Below, one piece after another: positions 18,331 to 26,366 of a stretch of 64,000 bases of DNA. The stretch is from JACCXG01 sp963717745 (GTDB lineage: Bacteria > Acidobacteriota > Vicinamibacteria > Vicinamibacterales > 2-12-FULL-66-21), in NCBI GenBank assembly GCA_963717745.1, contig CAVQXJ010000013.1, positions 806,001-870,000 of the forward strand, given 5' to 3'. The notes beneath the pieces are model-generated. The model did no database searches. It was not told where the DNA came from and saw only the letters and a list, made by a program, of their open reading frames with translations. The first letter of the stretch is position 1; every line of letters begins with the position of its first letter. The position numbers and the translations under genes are program-made.

Positions 18331-18789
18331 GTGGTCAGCCTGCTCGATCCGCCGACCCGCGCCAGCGTGGCGGCGCGCATCACTCGGTTGCGGCCCGACA
18401 GCGCCCGGCAGTGGGGCCGCATGACGCCCCACCAGGCGATTTGTCATATGAGCGACGTCTTCAGGATGTCGCTGAACGAGCGCGACGTCGCCGCCGTGCC
18501 CACCGCATTCCGTCCGGTCGTCCGGCTCGTCGCGCTGTGGCTCCCGCTGCGATGGCCCGAAGGGCGCATCAAGACCCTGTCTGAAGTCGAACAGGGCTCA
18601 GGCGGCACTCCACCCGGCGAGTTCGAGCGCGATCGCGCGGACCTCCTGGCGCTCATGACCCGCTTCTGTGCGGCCACTCCGGCCCAGCGCTGTCCGACCC
18701 ATCCGATCTTCGGGCCGATGAGTACCACCGCCTGGGGACGATGGGGCTACCGCCACTTGGATCATCACCTCAGGCAGTTTGGCGTGTGA
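18331..18789 (+). CDS. DUF1569 (DinB-like four-helix) protein
   Basis: 152 residues from GTG 18331. WGRMTPHQAICHMSDVFRMSL near the start and WGYRHLDHHLRQFGV at the end place conserved histidines where DinB/DUF1569 proteins bind a metal ion. Family members are small metal-dependent enzymes such as thiol-related transferases, but no substrate can be inferred. It is convergent with the hemerythrin gene, with a strong hairpin between them. Confidence 0.75.
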   Translation: MVSLLDPPTRASVAARITRLRPDSARQWGRMTPHQAICHMSDVFRMSLNERDVAAVPTAFRPVVRLVALWLPLRWPEGRIKTLSEVEQGSGGTPPGEFERDRADLLALMTRFCAATPAQRCPTHPIFGPMSTTAWGRWGYRHLDHHLRQFGV

Positions 18790-18855
18790 TCAAGCGGTTG
18801 CGGCAACGCGGTGCTTTCAGCGGCGGCTGGGTGATTCGATGGGCCTATGAACTTG

Positions 18856-18924
18856 ACAGGAGGGCCAGGAGATCAGGAGAAAGCCAATTATTGGTTTCCT
18901 CCTGATCTCTCCTGGCCCTCCTGT
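18856..18924. terminator. Strong intergenic hairpin between convergent genes
   Basis: The left arm ACAGGAGGGCCAGGAG plus ATCAGGAG is complementary to the right arm across about 24 bp, with one 2-base bulge. There is no T-run after either arm, so intrinsic termination is not assured. The position between the DUF1569 and hemerythrin stops fits a bidirectional transcription boundary. The arms are made of the degenerate short unit AGGAG/CAGGAG, like other hairpins in this window. Confidence 0.5.
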
Positions 18925-18959
18925 AGGTTTTGACAAGTGGCTGTCGTAGCAATGGACCG

Positions 18960-19811
18960 TTATCCGCGCTCCGCCTCCGCCCTCATCGCGCGCATACGGG
19001 CGCCGAGGGCCTGCAGCTCCTCGCGGCTGAGCACCCGCCGGGCGTTGGGGAACATGTTCCGTTCCTCTTCCTGGATGTGATGCTCGAGGCTCTCCTGCAG
19101 CACCTTGAACTTCGCGCCCCACCGCTCGTTGTCCGTCGCGAGATCGTGGAGCTCTTTCACGATCACGTCGGCAACGTGGTGCTCCTCGAACCCCTCGAGC
19201 ACGATGGCGCGGGTTTCAGCGTGCGGCTTCAGCGCCGGGTAGAGCACCTGCTCCTCGATCAGCTCGTGGACGTTCAGCGCGGCGGTGAGGGTGTCGAGCA
19301 GGGCGGTCCGGCCTTTGACGGCGCGCTCGGTGGTCTCCTCGCCTTGCTTCAGCAGGTCTTCGAACCGGCGGTGATCACTCTCGAGCAGCGCGATTGGGTC
19401 GTTCTCGTCAGCGGACCACGGTCTCGATCCTGCCACCAGTTGCACGGCGGCAGCGACGGTGCCGCGGACCTTCTCGACCGCAGCCGAGACGGCCGACCGC
19501 GATGATGGTGCGGATCGGCGCGCGCCCGGTGACCGGCGGGCCGACTTCGACGCCGCGGCCCGGGCTGCGGTCTTGCGGCGCGCGGTCTTGATGGCCTTTT
19601 TGGGCGCGGCGGCCTTCCTGGCAGTGCTCGTCTTGGCCGCGCTTTTCTTGGCCGCCGTCTTCTTGGCACCGCCCTTCGCGGCGGCGGCCCGCCGTGCAGT
19701 GCCGCGCGCCGGCGCCTTCTTCGCGGCCCCCGCCCGGCCGGCCGCCGGCTTCCGGCTGCCTCTCGCCCGTCCCGCCTGTGCGCGCTTTTTCGTCGGATTT
19801 CGCTTGGCCAC
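18960..19811 (-). CDS. Hemerythrin (HHE) protein with histone-H1-like N-terminal tail
   Basis: The start is GTG 19811 with GAGGAGGG upstream. Residues 1-110 are a Lys/Ala-rich low-complexity tail with repeats of the AKK/ARK type (GGAKKTAAKKSAAKTSTARK), as in bacterial histone-H1-like proteins. After a linker, residues 137-283 form a hemerythrin domain. Iron-ligand histidines are seen in ESDHRRFEDLL, NVHELIEEQVLYPAL, FEEHHVADVIV and LEHHIQEEERNMFP. Hemerythrins bind O2, NO or peroxide at a di-iron site. Fused to a DNA-binding-like tail this may place an iron/oxygen sensor or scavenger on the nucleoid. Role inferred. Confidence 0.85.
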   Translation of the reverse strand: MAKRNPTKKRAQAGRARGSRKPAAGRAGAAKKAPARGTARRAAAAKGGAKKTAAKKSAAKTSTARKAAAPKKAIKTARRKTAARAAASKSARRSPGARRSAPSSRSAVSAAVEKVRGTVAAAVQLVAGSRPWSADENDPIALLESDHRRFEDLLKQGEETTERAVKGRTALLDTLTAALNVHELIEEQVLYPALKPHAETRAIVLEGFEEHHVADVIVKELHDLATDNERWGAKFKVLQESLEHHIQEEERNMFPNARRVLSREELQALGARMRAMRAEAERG

Positions 19812-19880
19812 GCTCGACCCTCCTCAAGGCACAATACTATCCCTCGTCCGCGATCCGTGGTCCGCGGTCCGTTCCCGGAG

Positions 19881-19940
19881 TGGGGATTCGGGAGTGGGGA
19901 TTCGGGATTCTGGATTAGGGATTAGGGATTAGGGATTTAG
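19881..19940. repeat. Degenerate GGGATT(A/C) tandem repeat
   Basis: Three to four GGGATTA units plus related GGGATTCGGGAGTG units lie just upstream of the dehydrogenase start. The run of G-triplets at 7-base spacing could form a G-quadruplex. A related block occurs at 45.25-45.30 kb. Confidence 0.6.
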
Positions 19941-19957
19941 CGATTACCGATTCGGAC

Positions 19958-21931
19958 ATGAGACGAACGATGACCGAGAGCAAGCCGTTGATAGTAGCCG
20001 CATTGATCGCCGCCGGTGCGGCGCTCGTGCCCGCCCAGGCGCCCGACCCCGGTCGCAAGATCTTCGAGAGCCGCTGTGCGCGGTGTCATGGGGCGGACGG
20101 CCGGGGTGGTGAGATGGGCCCATCGATCGTCGAGCGGCTCACCACTCGTGACGATCCGCAGTTGGGTGAGCTGATTCGCGCCGGCATCCCCGCGCGCGGC
20201 ATGCCACCGACCGAGGCGAGCAGCGGCGAGACGGCTGACCTCCTGAAGTTCCTGCGCGGTATCGAACGGCGCCCGGAGAGCCGGCCGGTCGTTCGCATGT
20301 CGGCGCCGACGGCCGACGGCAAACCGCTCGAAGGCCAGCTGCTGGCCGAAGGCTTCCACGACCTGCAACTGCTGACCGACGACAAGCGCGTGCACCTGCT
20401 CCGGCGGAATGGCGGCCGCTTTCGCGAGGTCAGCTCGTCCATCGACTGGCCGACCTACAACGGCGACCCGCGCGGCAATCGTTACACCACCATGACGCAG
20501 ATCGACAAGACCAGCGTCGCGCGGCTCGCGCCGAAGTGGGTCTTCACGATCCCCGGCGGCGGCAGTTCCCAGGCCACGCCGATCGTGGTCTCCGGGATCA
20601 TGTACGTCTCGAATCCCAATGAATGCTTCGCGCTCGACGCGGGCACCGGCCGTCAGATCTGGCGCTATCAGCGGCCGCGCTCCAAGGGCACGGTCGGGCA
20701 CGCCAACCGCGGCGTGGCCGTCGCCGGCGAGCGGCTGTTCATGGTCACAGACGATGCGCACCTGCTGGGACTGAACCGCTTCACCGGCGAGCTGCTGTGG
20801 GAGACCACGATGGACGACTGGCGCAAGAACTACTCGGCCACCTCGGCGCCGCTCGCCGTGGCGGGCGACATGGTCATTGCCGGCGTCACCGGGGGCGAGC
20901 ACGGGGCCAACGGGTTTCTCGCCGCGCATGATCAACGCACGGGCAAGGAAGTATGGCGATTCTGGACGGTGCCGAAGCCCGGCGAGCCTGGCTCGGAGAC
21001 CTGGGGCGGCAAGGACATCGAGCACGGCGGTGCGCCGACCTGGTTCACCGGCAGCTACGACCCGGAGCTCGACGTGGTCTACTGGCCGACCGGGAACCCG
21101 GCGAAGGAGTACGACGGCACCGATCGCAAGGGGGACAACCTCTACGCCGGCAGCATCCTGGCGCTGCAGCGGACCGACGGCAAACTGAAGTGGTACTACC
21201 AGTTCACGCCGCACGATTTGTGGGACTGGGATGCGACCCAGACGTCGGTGCTCGTCGATGCGCCGTGGCAGGGGAAGCCGCGCAAGCTGATGCTCCACGC
21301 CAATCGCAACGGCTTCTTCTATGTCTTCGATCGCACCGACGGCTCGCTGCTGCTGGCGAAGCCGTTCATCAAGATGATCACGTGGGCGAGCGGCATCGGC
21401 GCCGACGGCCGTCCGATCAAGCTGCCGAACCAGGAGCCGTCGCCGTCGGGCACCAAGGTCTGCCCCTCGCAGGACGGCGCCACCAACTGGTACTCGCCGT
21501 CCTACAATCCGTCCACCGGGCTCTACTACGTGCAGACCAACGAGAAATGCAGCGTCTACACCCGGAAGGACCAGGGGAACTGGGAGAGCCTCAAGACCTA
21601 CCTTGGCGGCTCGCAGCGGACCGCTGACGATCCCAAACCGCAGCGGATCCTGCGCGCGATCGACATCCACACCGGCGCGATCAAGTGGGAAGTGCCGCAG
21701 CAGGGGTCGGCCAATTCCTGGGGCGGCACGCTCTCGACCGCGTCCGGCCTCGTGTTCGTCGGCGAAGACGGCGGCGGCCTCATGGCGGTGGATGCCGCGT
21801 CCGGGAAGGTGCTGTGGAACTTCGAGACCCAGCACAATTGGAAGGCCTCGCCGATGACCTACATGTTCGACGGGACGCAGTACATCGCCGTCGCCGCGGG
21901 GTCGAATGTGATCGCGTTCGGGGTGCGGTGA
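19958..21931 (+). CDS. PQQ-dependent alcohol dehydrogenase with N-terminal cytochrome c
   Basis: 657 residues: a signal peptide (LIVAALIAAGAALVPAQA), a cytochrome c domain with CARCH at residues 40-44, then an eight-bladed PQQ propeller. Propeller landmarks are WPTYNGDPRGNRYT, SGIMYVSNP, YWPTGNPAKEY and KWYYQFTPHDLWDWDATQ. It is a periplasmic quinohaemoprotein oxidising an alcohol or sugar and passing electrons to the fused haem. In WDWDATQ the first Asp (about 423) matches the catalytic Asp of the methanol dehydrogenase family. The Asp two residues later matches the extra lanthanide ligand of XoxF-type enzymes. Two ATGs (19958, 19970) are possible; neither has a strong ribosome site. No PQQ synthesis genes are in the window. 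Confidence 0.88.
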   Translation: MRRTMTESKPLIVAALIAAGAALVPAQAPDPGRKIFESRCARCHGADGRGGEMGPSIVERLTTRDDPQLGELIRAGIPARGMPPTEASSGETADLLKFLRGIERRPESRPVVRMSAPTADGKPLEGQLLAEGFHDLQLLTDDKRVHLLRRNGGRFREVSSSIDWPTYNGDPRGNRYTTMTQIDKTSVARLAPKWVFTIPGGGSSQATPIVVSGIMYVSNPNECFALDAGTGRQIWRYQRPRSKGTVGHANRGVAVAGERLFMVTDDAHLLGLNRFTGELLWETTMDDWRKNYSATSAPLAVAGDMVIAGVTGGEHGANGFLAAHDQRTGKEVWRFWTVPKPGEPGSETWGGKDIEHGGAPTWFTGSYDPELDVVYWPTGNPAKEYDGTDRKGDNLYAGSILALQRTDGKLKWYYQFTPHDLWDWDATQTSVLVDAPWQGKPRKLMLHANRNGFFYVFDRTDGSLLLAKPFIKMITWASGIGADGRPIKLPNQEPSPSGTKVCPSQDGATNWYSPSYNPSTGLYYVQTNEKCSVYTRKDQGNWESLKTYLGGSQRTADDPKPQRILRAIDIHTGAIKWEVPQQGSANSWGGTLSTASGLVFVGEDGGGLMAVDAASGKVLWNFETQHNWKASPMTYMFDGTQYIAVAAGSNVIAFGVR

Positions 21932-21957
21932 AGCGGGAAGCGGGGAGAGGAGGTCGG

Positions 21958-22122
21958 ATGAGCGGTCTCGCGGCGCGTCTGATGCTGGTCGTCGTGCTCT
22001 CGGTGCCGGCGGCCGGCTGCTCGCTGGCGGCCGGGATTTTCAAGGCCGGATTCTGGGTGGGCATCGTGCTCGCGGTGGTGCTCGTGGTGGGCGTGATGCT
22101 GATGTTCCGGGGACGTCGGTAA
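21958..22122 (+). CDS. Small membrane lipoprotein-like protein (54 residues)
   Basis: ATG 21958 is preceded by GAGAGGAGG. A signal with a possible lipobox (LSVPAAGC) is followed by a second hydrophobic helix (GFWVGIVLAVVLVVGVMLM) and a short basic end (FRGRR). It lies 26 bp after the dehydrogenase and 13 bp before the J-domain gene, so it is probably cotranscribed with both. Function unknown. Confidence 0.6.
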   Translation: MSGLAARLMLVVVLSVPAAGCSLAAGIFKAGFWVGIVLAVVLVVGVMLMFRGRR

Positions 22123-22135
22123 TGGGCCGGGGGGG

Positions 22136-22705
22136 ATGCGCGTGACCGACGACAAGCCAATCGACCACTACGAGGCGCTCCAGGTCAGCTCGAACGCGGA
22201 GCCGGAAACCATTCAGCGCGTCTTCCGGCTGCTGGCGCAGCGGTTTCATCCGGACAACAAGGACAGCGGCGACGAGCGGCGGTTCCGGGAGATTCAGGAA
22301 GCCTATTCGATCCTGACCGATCCCGAGCGCCGGGCGCGCTACGACATCGGCTACGAGCAGCACCGCCACAACCGCTGGCGGCTGGTCAGCACCGGCGCGC
22401 AGGCCGAGAGCGACTTCGAAGTCGAGCAGATGGTTCGATTCACGCTGCTCGAAGCGCTCTACACCAAGCGGCGGGTCGAACCCGATTCGCCGGCGATCTT
22501 CTCGACCGAGCTCGAGACCCTGCTCGGACGGCCGCGCGAGCACCTCGAGTTCACGATCTGGTATCTGGTGCAGCGGAAATACATGATCCGGGACGATCAG
22601 TCGCGCCTGATGATTACCGCGGACGGCGTCGACTACCTCGAGCAGAACTACAAAGGGGTGCAGAACCGGAAGCGGCTCCAAGGGGCGACCGAACCGCCGC
22701 GCTGA
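22136..22705 (+). CDS. J-domain (DnaJ-like) protein
   Basis: 189 residues. The N-terminal J domain (DHYEALQVSSNAEPETIQRVF, then RFHPDNK with the HPD motif, and IQEAYSILTDPERRARYD) should stimulate an Hsp70 ATPase. There is no Gly/Phe or zinc-finger region. Instead the C-terminal half (LLEALYTKRRVEP, HLEFTIWYLVQRKYMIRDD, MITADGVDYLEQN) resembles a winged-helix-like module, so it is a specialised cochaperone rather than DnaJ. Convergent with the next gene, 9 bp apart. Confidence 0.85.
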   Translation: MRVTDDKPIDHYEALQVSSNAEPETIQRVFRLLAQRFHPDNKDSGDERRFREIQEAYSILTDPERRARYDIGYEQHRHNRWRLVSTGAQAESDFEVEQMVRFTLLEALYTKRRVEPDSPAIFSTELETLLGRPREHLEFTIWYLVQRKYMIRDDQSRLMITADGVDYLEQNYKGVQNRKRLQGATEPPR

Positions 22706-22714
22706 GAGCCGCGG

Positions 22715-23746
22715 TCAGGCCTTGCGCTTCGTCATCTGCAGCTCGCGCCCGCCGTCGGTGAACCGCACTTCGTCCATCAACCCGTTGATCAGGAAGATGC
22801 CGCGGCCGCTGGATTTCAGGAGATTGGCGGGATCGAGCGGGTTCGCGACCTTGCTCGGATCGAACCCGGCGCCCTGATCGCGCACCGTAATCACCACTTC
22901 GCCGGACTCGCCGATTGACACCGAGCATTGCAGCTGCTGGCTGGGGTCGCCCTGGCAGCCGTGGCGAATCGCGTTGGCGACCGCCTCCTGAAGCGCGAGC
23001 TCCACCGCCATCACGTCGGATTCCGGCCAGCCTTTTTCCTGCAGCACGTGCGTGACCCCGTCGGTCACCAGGGGAATCGCGCTCGGGTCGGCGGGAATCG
23101 TCATCGTGAACTGGCAGGTCGAGCAGAACGGGATCAGTCCGCTCAGCCGGCGGACATCGTCGTGTGCCGCGCGCAGCTCGTCGATCAGCTTCGCCTGGAC
23201 GGCCTGCGCCCGATCGCGCTCGGCGAGGGTCGCTTTCAATTCGATCAGGTTTCGCCGCAGCTCGAGCTGGCCCTCGGCCTGGCGGCAGAGCGCGCTGAGC
23301 GCCTCGAGTTGTTCGCGCGACAGCGTCCGGGCCACCTTGTCCAGGACGCAGAGGGTGCCGAGCGCGTGGCCGTCGGGTGTCACCAGCGGCGCGCCGGCGT
23401 AAAAGCGGATCGCGGTCTCGCCGGTGACGAAGGGATTTTCGCCGAACCGCTCGTCGTGGCGGGCGTCAGGGACGATGAAGATGTCGCGGTGCTGGATCGC
23501 GTGCGTGCAGAACGAGATGGCGCGGGCGGTCTCGGCCATCGAGATGCCGACCCTCGACTTGAACCACTGACGGTCGGTGTCGACCAGCGTGATCAGCGCC
23601 ATCGGGGTGCCGCAGATGTGCGACGCCAGCATGGTGAGATCGTCGAAGCCACGCTCCGGCCCGGTATCGAGGATCTGATACCGGTGCAGCGCCGCGATCC
23701 GCTCGCGCTCGTCAGGCGTCGTCGTCACCGCATCAGGTACGGCCAT
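22715..23746 (-). CDS. GAF-domain sensor with RsbW-type serine-kinase/ATPase domain
   Basis: 343 residues. A GAF domain (about 20-165; DTDRQWFKSRVG, SFCTHAI, FYAGAPLVTPDGHALGTLCV) is followed by a coiled coil (LIELKATLAERDRAQAVQAK). A CSTC pair precedes a HATPase_c domain of the anti-sigma-factor type (ELALQEAVANAIRHG for the N box, RDQGAGFDP, and GRGIFLINGLMDEV). Such proteins link a ligand or redox signal to phosphorylation of an anti-sigma antagonist. No partner STAS or sigma gene is next to it. It is soluble, with no membrane helix. Confidence 0.85.
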   Translation of the reverse strand: MAVPDAVTTTPDERERIAALHRYQILDTGPERGFDDLTMLASHICGTPMALITLVDTDRQWFKSRVGISMAETARAISFCTHAIQHRDIFIVPDARHDERFGENPFVTGETAIRFYAGAPLVTPDGHALGTLCVLDKVARTLSREQLEALSALCRQAEGQLELRRNLIELKATLAERDRAQAVQAKLIDELRAAHDDVRRLSGLIPFCSTCQFTMTIPADPSAIPLVTDGVTHVLQEKGWPESDVMAVELALQEAVANAIRHGCQGDPSQQLQCSVSIGESGEVVITVRDQGAGFDPSKVANPLDPANLLKSSGRGIFLINGLMDEVRFTDGGRELQMTKRKA

Positions 23747-23965
23747 CTGGCGAGATTATAGCCAGTCCAGCGTTCGGCAACGGTCCTGTTTCCGGTTGTC
23801 CGTGGCCCACTTCCAGCGCCGGTTCCCAATTCCCGTCCCGTTCCAGCGGGCGGCCGTGCGGATCCGGCACAGCGCATCGACGAGCGAATGCCGCTGACGC
23901 CCGGCTGAGCGGGGAACTGCAAACCGGGAATTGCCACTCGTGTCAGTGAGACTAAGATCGCACTG

Positions 23966-24514
23966 GTGAATCCCGAGCCTTCCGTCCTGAGCGCCATGAT
24001 CACCCCCGCCGTGCTGATCTCGGCGTGCGGGGCGTTGATTCTGTCGACCTCGGTGCGGCTGGGACGGGTCGTCGATCGTGTGCGGTCGCTCGCCGATCGC
24101 TTCGAAGAGCTGGCGCGCAAGGACGCGGCGAACGTCGAGCTCTTCGAAGAGCGGATGGAGCTGACGTTCACGCAGCTCGATTGGCTGACCACACGCGCGC
24201 GGCACCTCCAGCGTTCGATGACGACGTTCTATCTGGCGCTGGGGTTGTTCGTCGCGACCACGGTCACGCTGGGCTTCGTCGGCCTCACCGGGAAGTCGGG
24301 CAAGGCGTTCCAATGGATCCCGGTCGTCTTCGGGATGATCGGCGCCGGGATGCTGTTCTGGGGCACCATCCTGCTGGCATTCGAGGCCACGCTCGCCCTG
24401 CGCTCGGTCCACTCCGAGATGGACTTCCTCTGGAAGCTCGGCAAGCACTACGCACCGAGCGCACTGCAAGAGCGCCTCGGGTCACGGCGATTCTTCCGCA
24501 CACAGAACCGCTGA
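23966..24514 (+). CDS. DUF2721 membrane protein
   Basis: 182 residues from GTG 23966. A first hydrophobic helix (MITPAVLISACGALILSTSVR) is followed by the DUF2721 signature RLGRVVDRVR. A charged helix leads to two further membrane segments (FYLALGLFVATTVTLGFVGL and WIPVVFGMIGAGMLFWGTI). Function is not known for the family. The 219 bp upstream hold no gene. Confidence 0.8.
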   Translation: MNPEPSVLSAMITPAVLISACGALILSTSVRLGRVVDRVRSLADRFEELARKDAANVELFEERMELTFTQLDWLTTRARHLQRSMTTFYLALGLFVATTVTLGFVGLTGKSGKAFQWIPVVFGMIGAGMLFWGTILLAFEATLALRSVHSEMDFLWKLGKHYAPSALQERLGSRRFFRTQNR

Positions 24515-24522
24515 CGCGGACC

Positions 24523-25287
24523 TCACCTGGCCAGCGGCGCCGTGTCCGTGCACGACGGTCCCACCGTGACGACGAGGGCGATGAGCGGGTTGCGCCCTTC
24601 GCGCCGGATGCTGTGCTGAGCGCCGCGCGGAATCACGATGAACCAGCCGGATCCGGCCTTGTAGGACTGTTCCTTGACCCGCACGACCCCGCCCCCCGCG
24701 ACTACGTACAGAAGCTGATCGGCGGTGTCGTCCTGCTGGCTGGCCAACGGCTCTTTCACCTGAATCAGGCGTGCAGCGCCGCCGTCGCTGCAGGCGAGCA
24801 GCGAGATCTTCTGCGGCTCCGCGCCGATGAAGTTCCGATCGATGAAGTCGACCAGCCCCAGCGCGCGCGGTTCGACTGTTCGAAGCGTCCGTTCAGCCGG
24901 CCGCGGGACGACCGGGGCCGGTGCGGGCGGCGGCGTCACGACCGGCTTGACCGGCGACGGGTTGAGCGCCACCGAAACGTCGCCGCCGCCGCGCGCGAGG
25001 ACCACCTCCCGCTCGAGCGTGACGAAGCCCTCGTGCTCGAATCGCAGCCGGTAGGTGCCCGCGCGCATGGAGCGAAACGCCAGCGAGCCGTCAGGGCCAC
25101 TCATGCCCGAGCGGTCGACCGGGCCGGAGAGCGCAATGGCGACGTCGCCGATGCCGTTTCCGCTCTTGTCCGTGACTTGAACCGACAGAGTAGATGGGTT
25201 GCTCGCCGCGCGCGGCGGAGCTGGGGTCTGCGCGCTGGCGCCGGCGCTCGCGGCGAGGATGAGCAGCGCTGTCGACAGTGTGTGCAT
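24523..25287 (-). CDS. Exported protein: carboxypeptidase-regulatory-like domain plus cupin
   Basis: 254 residues. A signal peptide (STALLILAASAGASAQ) is followed by a beta-sandwich of the CarboxypepD_reg type (LSVQVTDKSGNGIGDVAIAL, YRLRFEHEGFVTL). A Pro-rich linker (TPPPAPAPVVP) then leads to a cupin barrel (DDTADQLLYVVAGGGVVRVK, GSGWFIVIPRGAQHSIRREG). The cupin retains one metal-ligand His (QHSI). It may be a periplasmic sensor or binding protein. Ends 12 bp upstream of no other feature; the next gene toward it (quinone oxidoreductase) is on the same strand. Confidence 0.7.
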   Translation of the reverse strand: MHTLSTALLILAASAGASAQTPAPPRAASNPSTLSVQVTDKSGNGIGDVAIALSGPVDRSGMSGPDGSLAFRSMRAGTYRLRFEHEGFVTLEREVVLARGGGDVSVALNPSPVKPVVTPPPAPAPVVPRPAERTLRTVEPRALGLVDFIDRNFIGAEPQKISLLACSDGGAARLIQVKEPLASQQDDTADQLLYVVAGGGVVRVKEQSYKAGSGWFIVIPRGAQHSIRREGRNPLIALVVTVGPSCTDTAPLAR

Positions 25288-25299
25288 CCCGTTATGTCA

Positions 25300-26295
25300 C
25301 TACTCCCGCGTCTCCGATGCAAGGCAGCTCATCTTTAGGATCAGTTTTCCGCTCGTCGATCGGGACTCCAGCGCACGATGCGCCTCGGCCGCCTGCTCGA
25401 GCGGGAACGCATGATCGATCCTGAGCACGAGCTGGCCGCGCTCCATGGCCGCGAAGACGTCACCGGCTCGCCACAGCAATTCATCGCGCGACAGGAGATA
25501 GTGTGCGAGGCTGGGTCGGGTCAGGAACAGCGAGCCGCGCGTGTTCAGGATCTGCGGTTCGAGCGGCGGCACCGATCCGCTCGACTGCCCGAAGAGCACC
25601 AGCATCCCGCGTGGACGCAAACAGGCGAGACTCTTCTCGAACGTCGTCTTGCCAACCGAGTCGTAGACCACGTCGACGCCGGCCCCACTGGTCAGGCGCC
25701 TCAGCTCGGCCTCGAAGTCGGTTGCGGTGTAGATGATCGGATGGTCGACGCCGGCCTCCACCGCAATTGCCGCCTTCTGCTCCGTGGACACCGTACCGAA
25801 CACCCGCGCGCCGCGTGCCTTCGCCATCTGCGCGATCAGCCGGCCCGCGCCGCCGGCCGCGGCGTGAACCAGACAGCTCTGCCCGCTGCTCAGCGGAAAC
25901 GTCGAGTGCGTAAGGTAGTGCGCGGTCAGGCCTTGCAGCATGACCGCGGCGGCTGAATCGAGATCGATGCCGTCAGGAACCTTGACGAGTTGTGCCGCCG
26001 GGACCAGGGCGTACTCGGCATAGGAGCCGCGGATCATTGCATAAGCCACCCGATCGCCGGGCGCGACCTCGGTGACGTCCGCACCGACCGAGTAGACGGT
26101 GCCGGCGGCTTCGCTGCCGATGGTGACCGGAAGCTCCGCTTTGTAGAGGCCGGTGCGGAAGTAGATGTCGATGAAGTTCACGCCGCTCGCGGCGATGCGC
26201 ACCAGCGCCTGACCGGGACCCGGCACCGGCACCGGCACGTCGACGAGCTGCAGCCGCTCCGGACCGCCGGGTTCGAGGACCTGAATAGCTTTCAT
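25300..26295 (-). CDS. qor: NADPH:quinone oxidoreductase (zinc-free MDR family)
   Basis: 331 residues; a cytoplasmic medium-chain reductase. SGVNFIDIYFRTGLYK, TIGSEAAGTVYSVG, GDRVAY, AAVMLQGLTAHYL and the NADPH-binding VHAAAGGAGRLIAQMAKARGAR are characteristic, and the structural-zinc cysteines are absent. It catalyses NADPH-dependent reduction of quinones or enones, a detoxification role. It starts at ATG 26295 (MKAIQVLEPGGPERLQL). It lies directly upstream of the cupin gene on the same strand. Confidence 0.88.
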   Translation of the reverse strand: MKAIQVLEPGGPERLQLVDVPVPVPGPGQALVRIAASGVNFIDIYFRTGLYKAELPVTIGSEAAGTVYSVGADVTEVAPGDRVAYAMIRGSYAEYALVPAAQLVKVPDGIDLDSAAAVMLQGLTAHYLTHSTFPLSSGQSCLVHAAAGGAGRLIAQMAKARGARVFGTVSTEQKAAIAVEAGVDHPIIYTATDFEAELRRLTSGAGVDVVYDSVGKTTFEKSLACLRPRGMLVLFGQSSGSVPPLEPQILNTRGSLFLTRPSLAHYLLSRDELLWRAGDVFAAMERGQLVLRIDHAFPLEQAAEAHRALESRSTSGKLILKMSCLASETRE

Positions 26296-26366
26296 GGGTG
26301 TCTCCTGACGCGGAGCGAACCGCCTCCGCCAAGGCTCCGGCGAGTCACACCGTCGCTCGCGGCATT

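Noticed and set aside
19937..21835. 632-codon minus-strand frame opposite the PQQ dehydrogenase
   Set aside because: It has no motif or signal. The plus frame has haem and PQQ-binding motifs over its full length.
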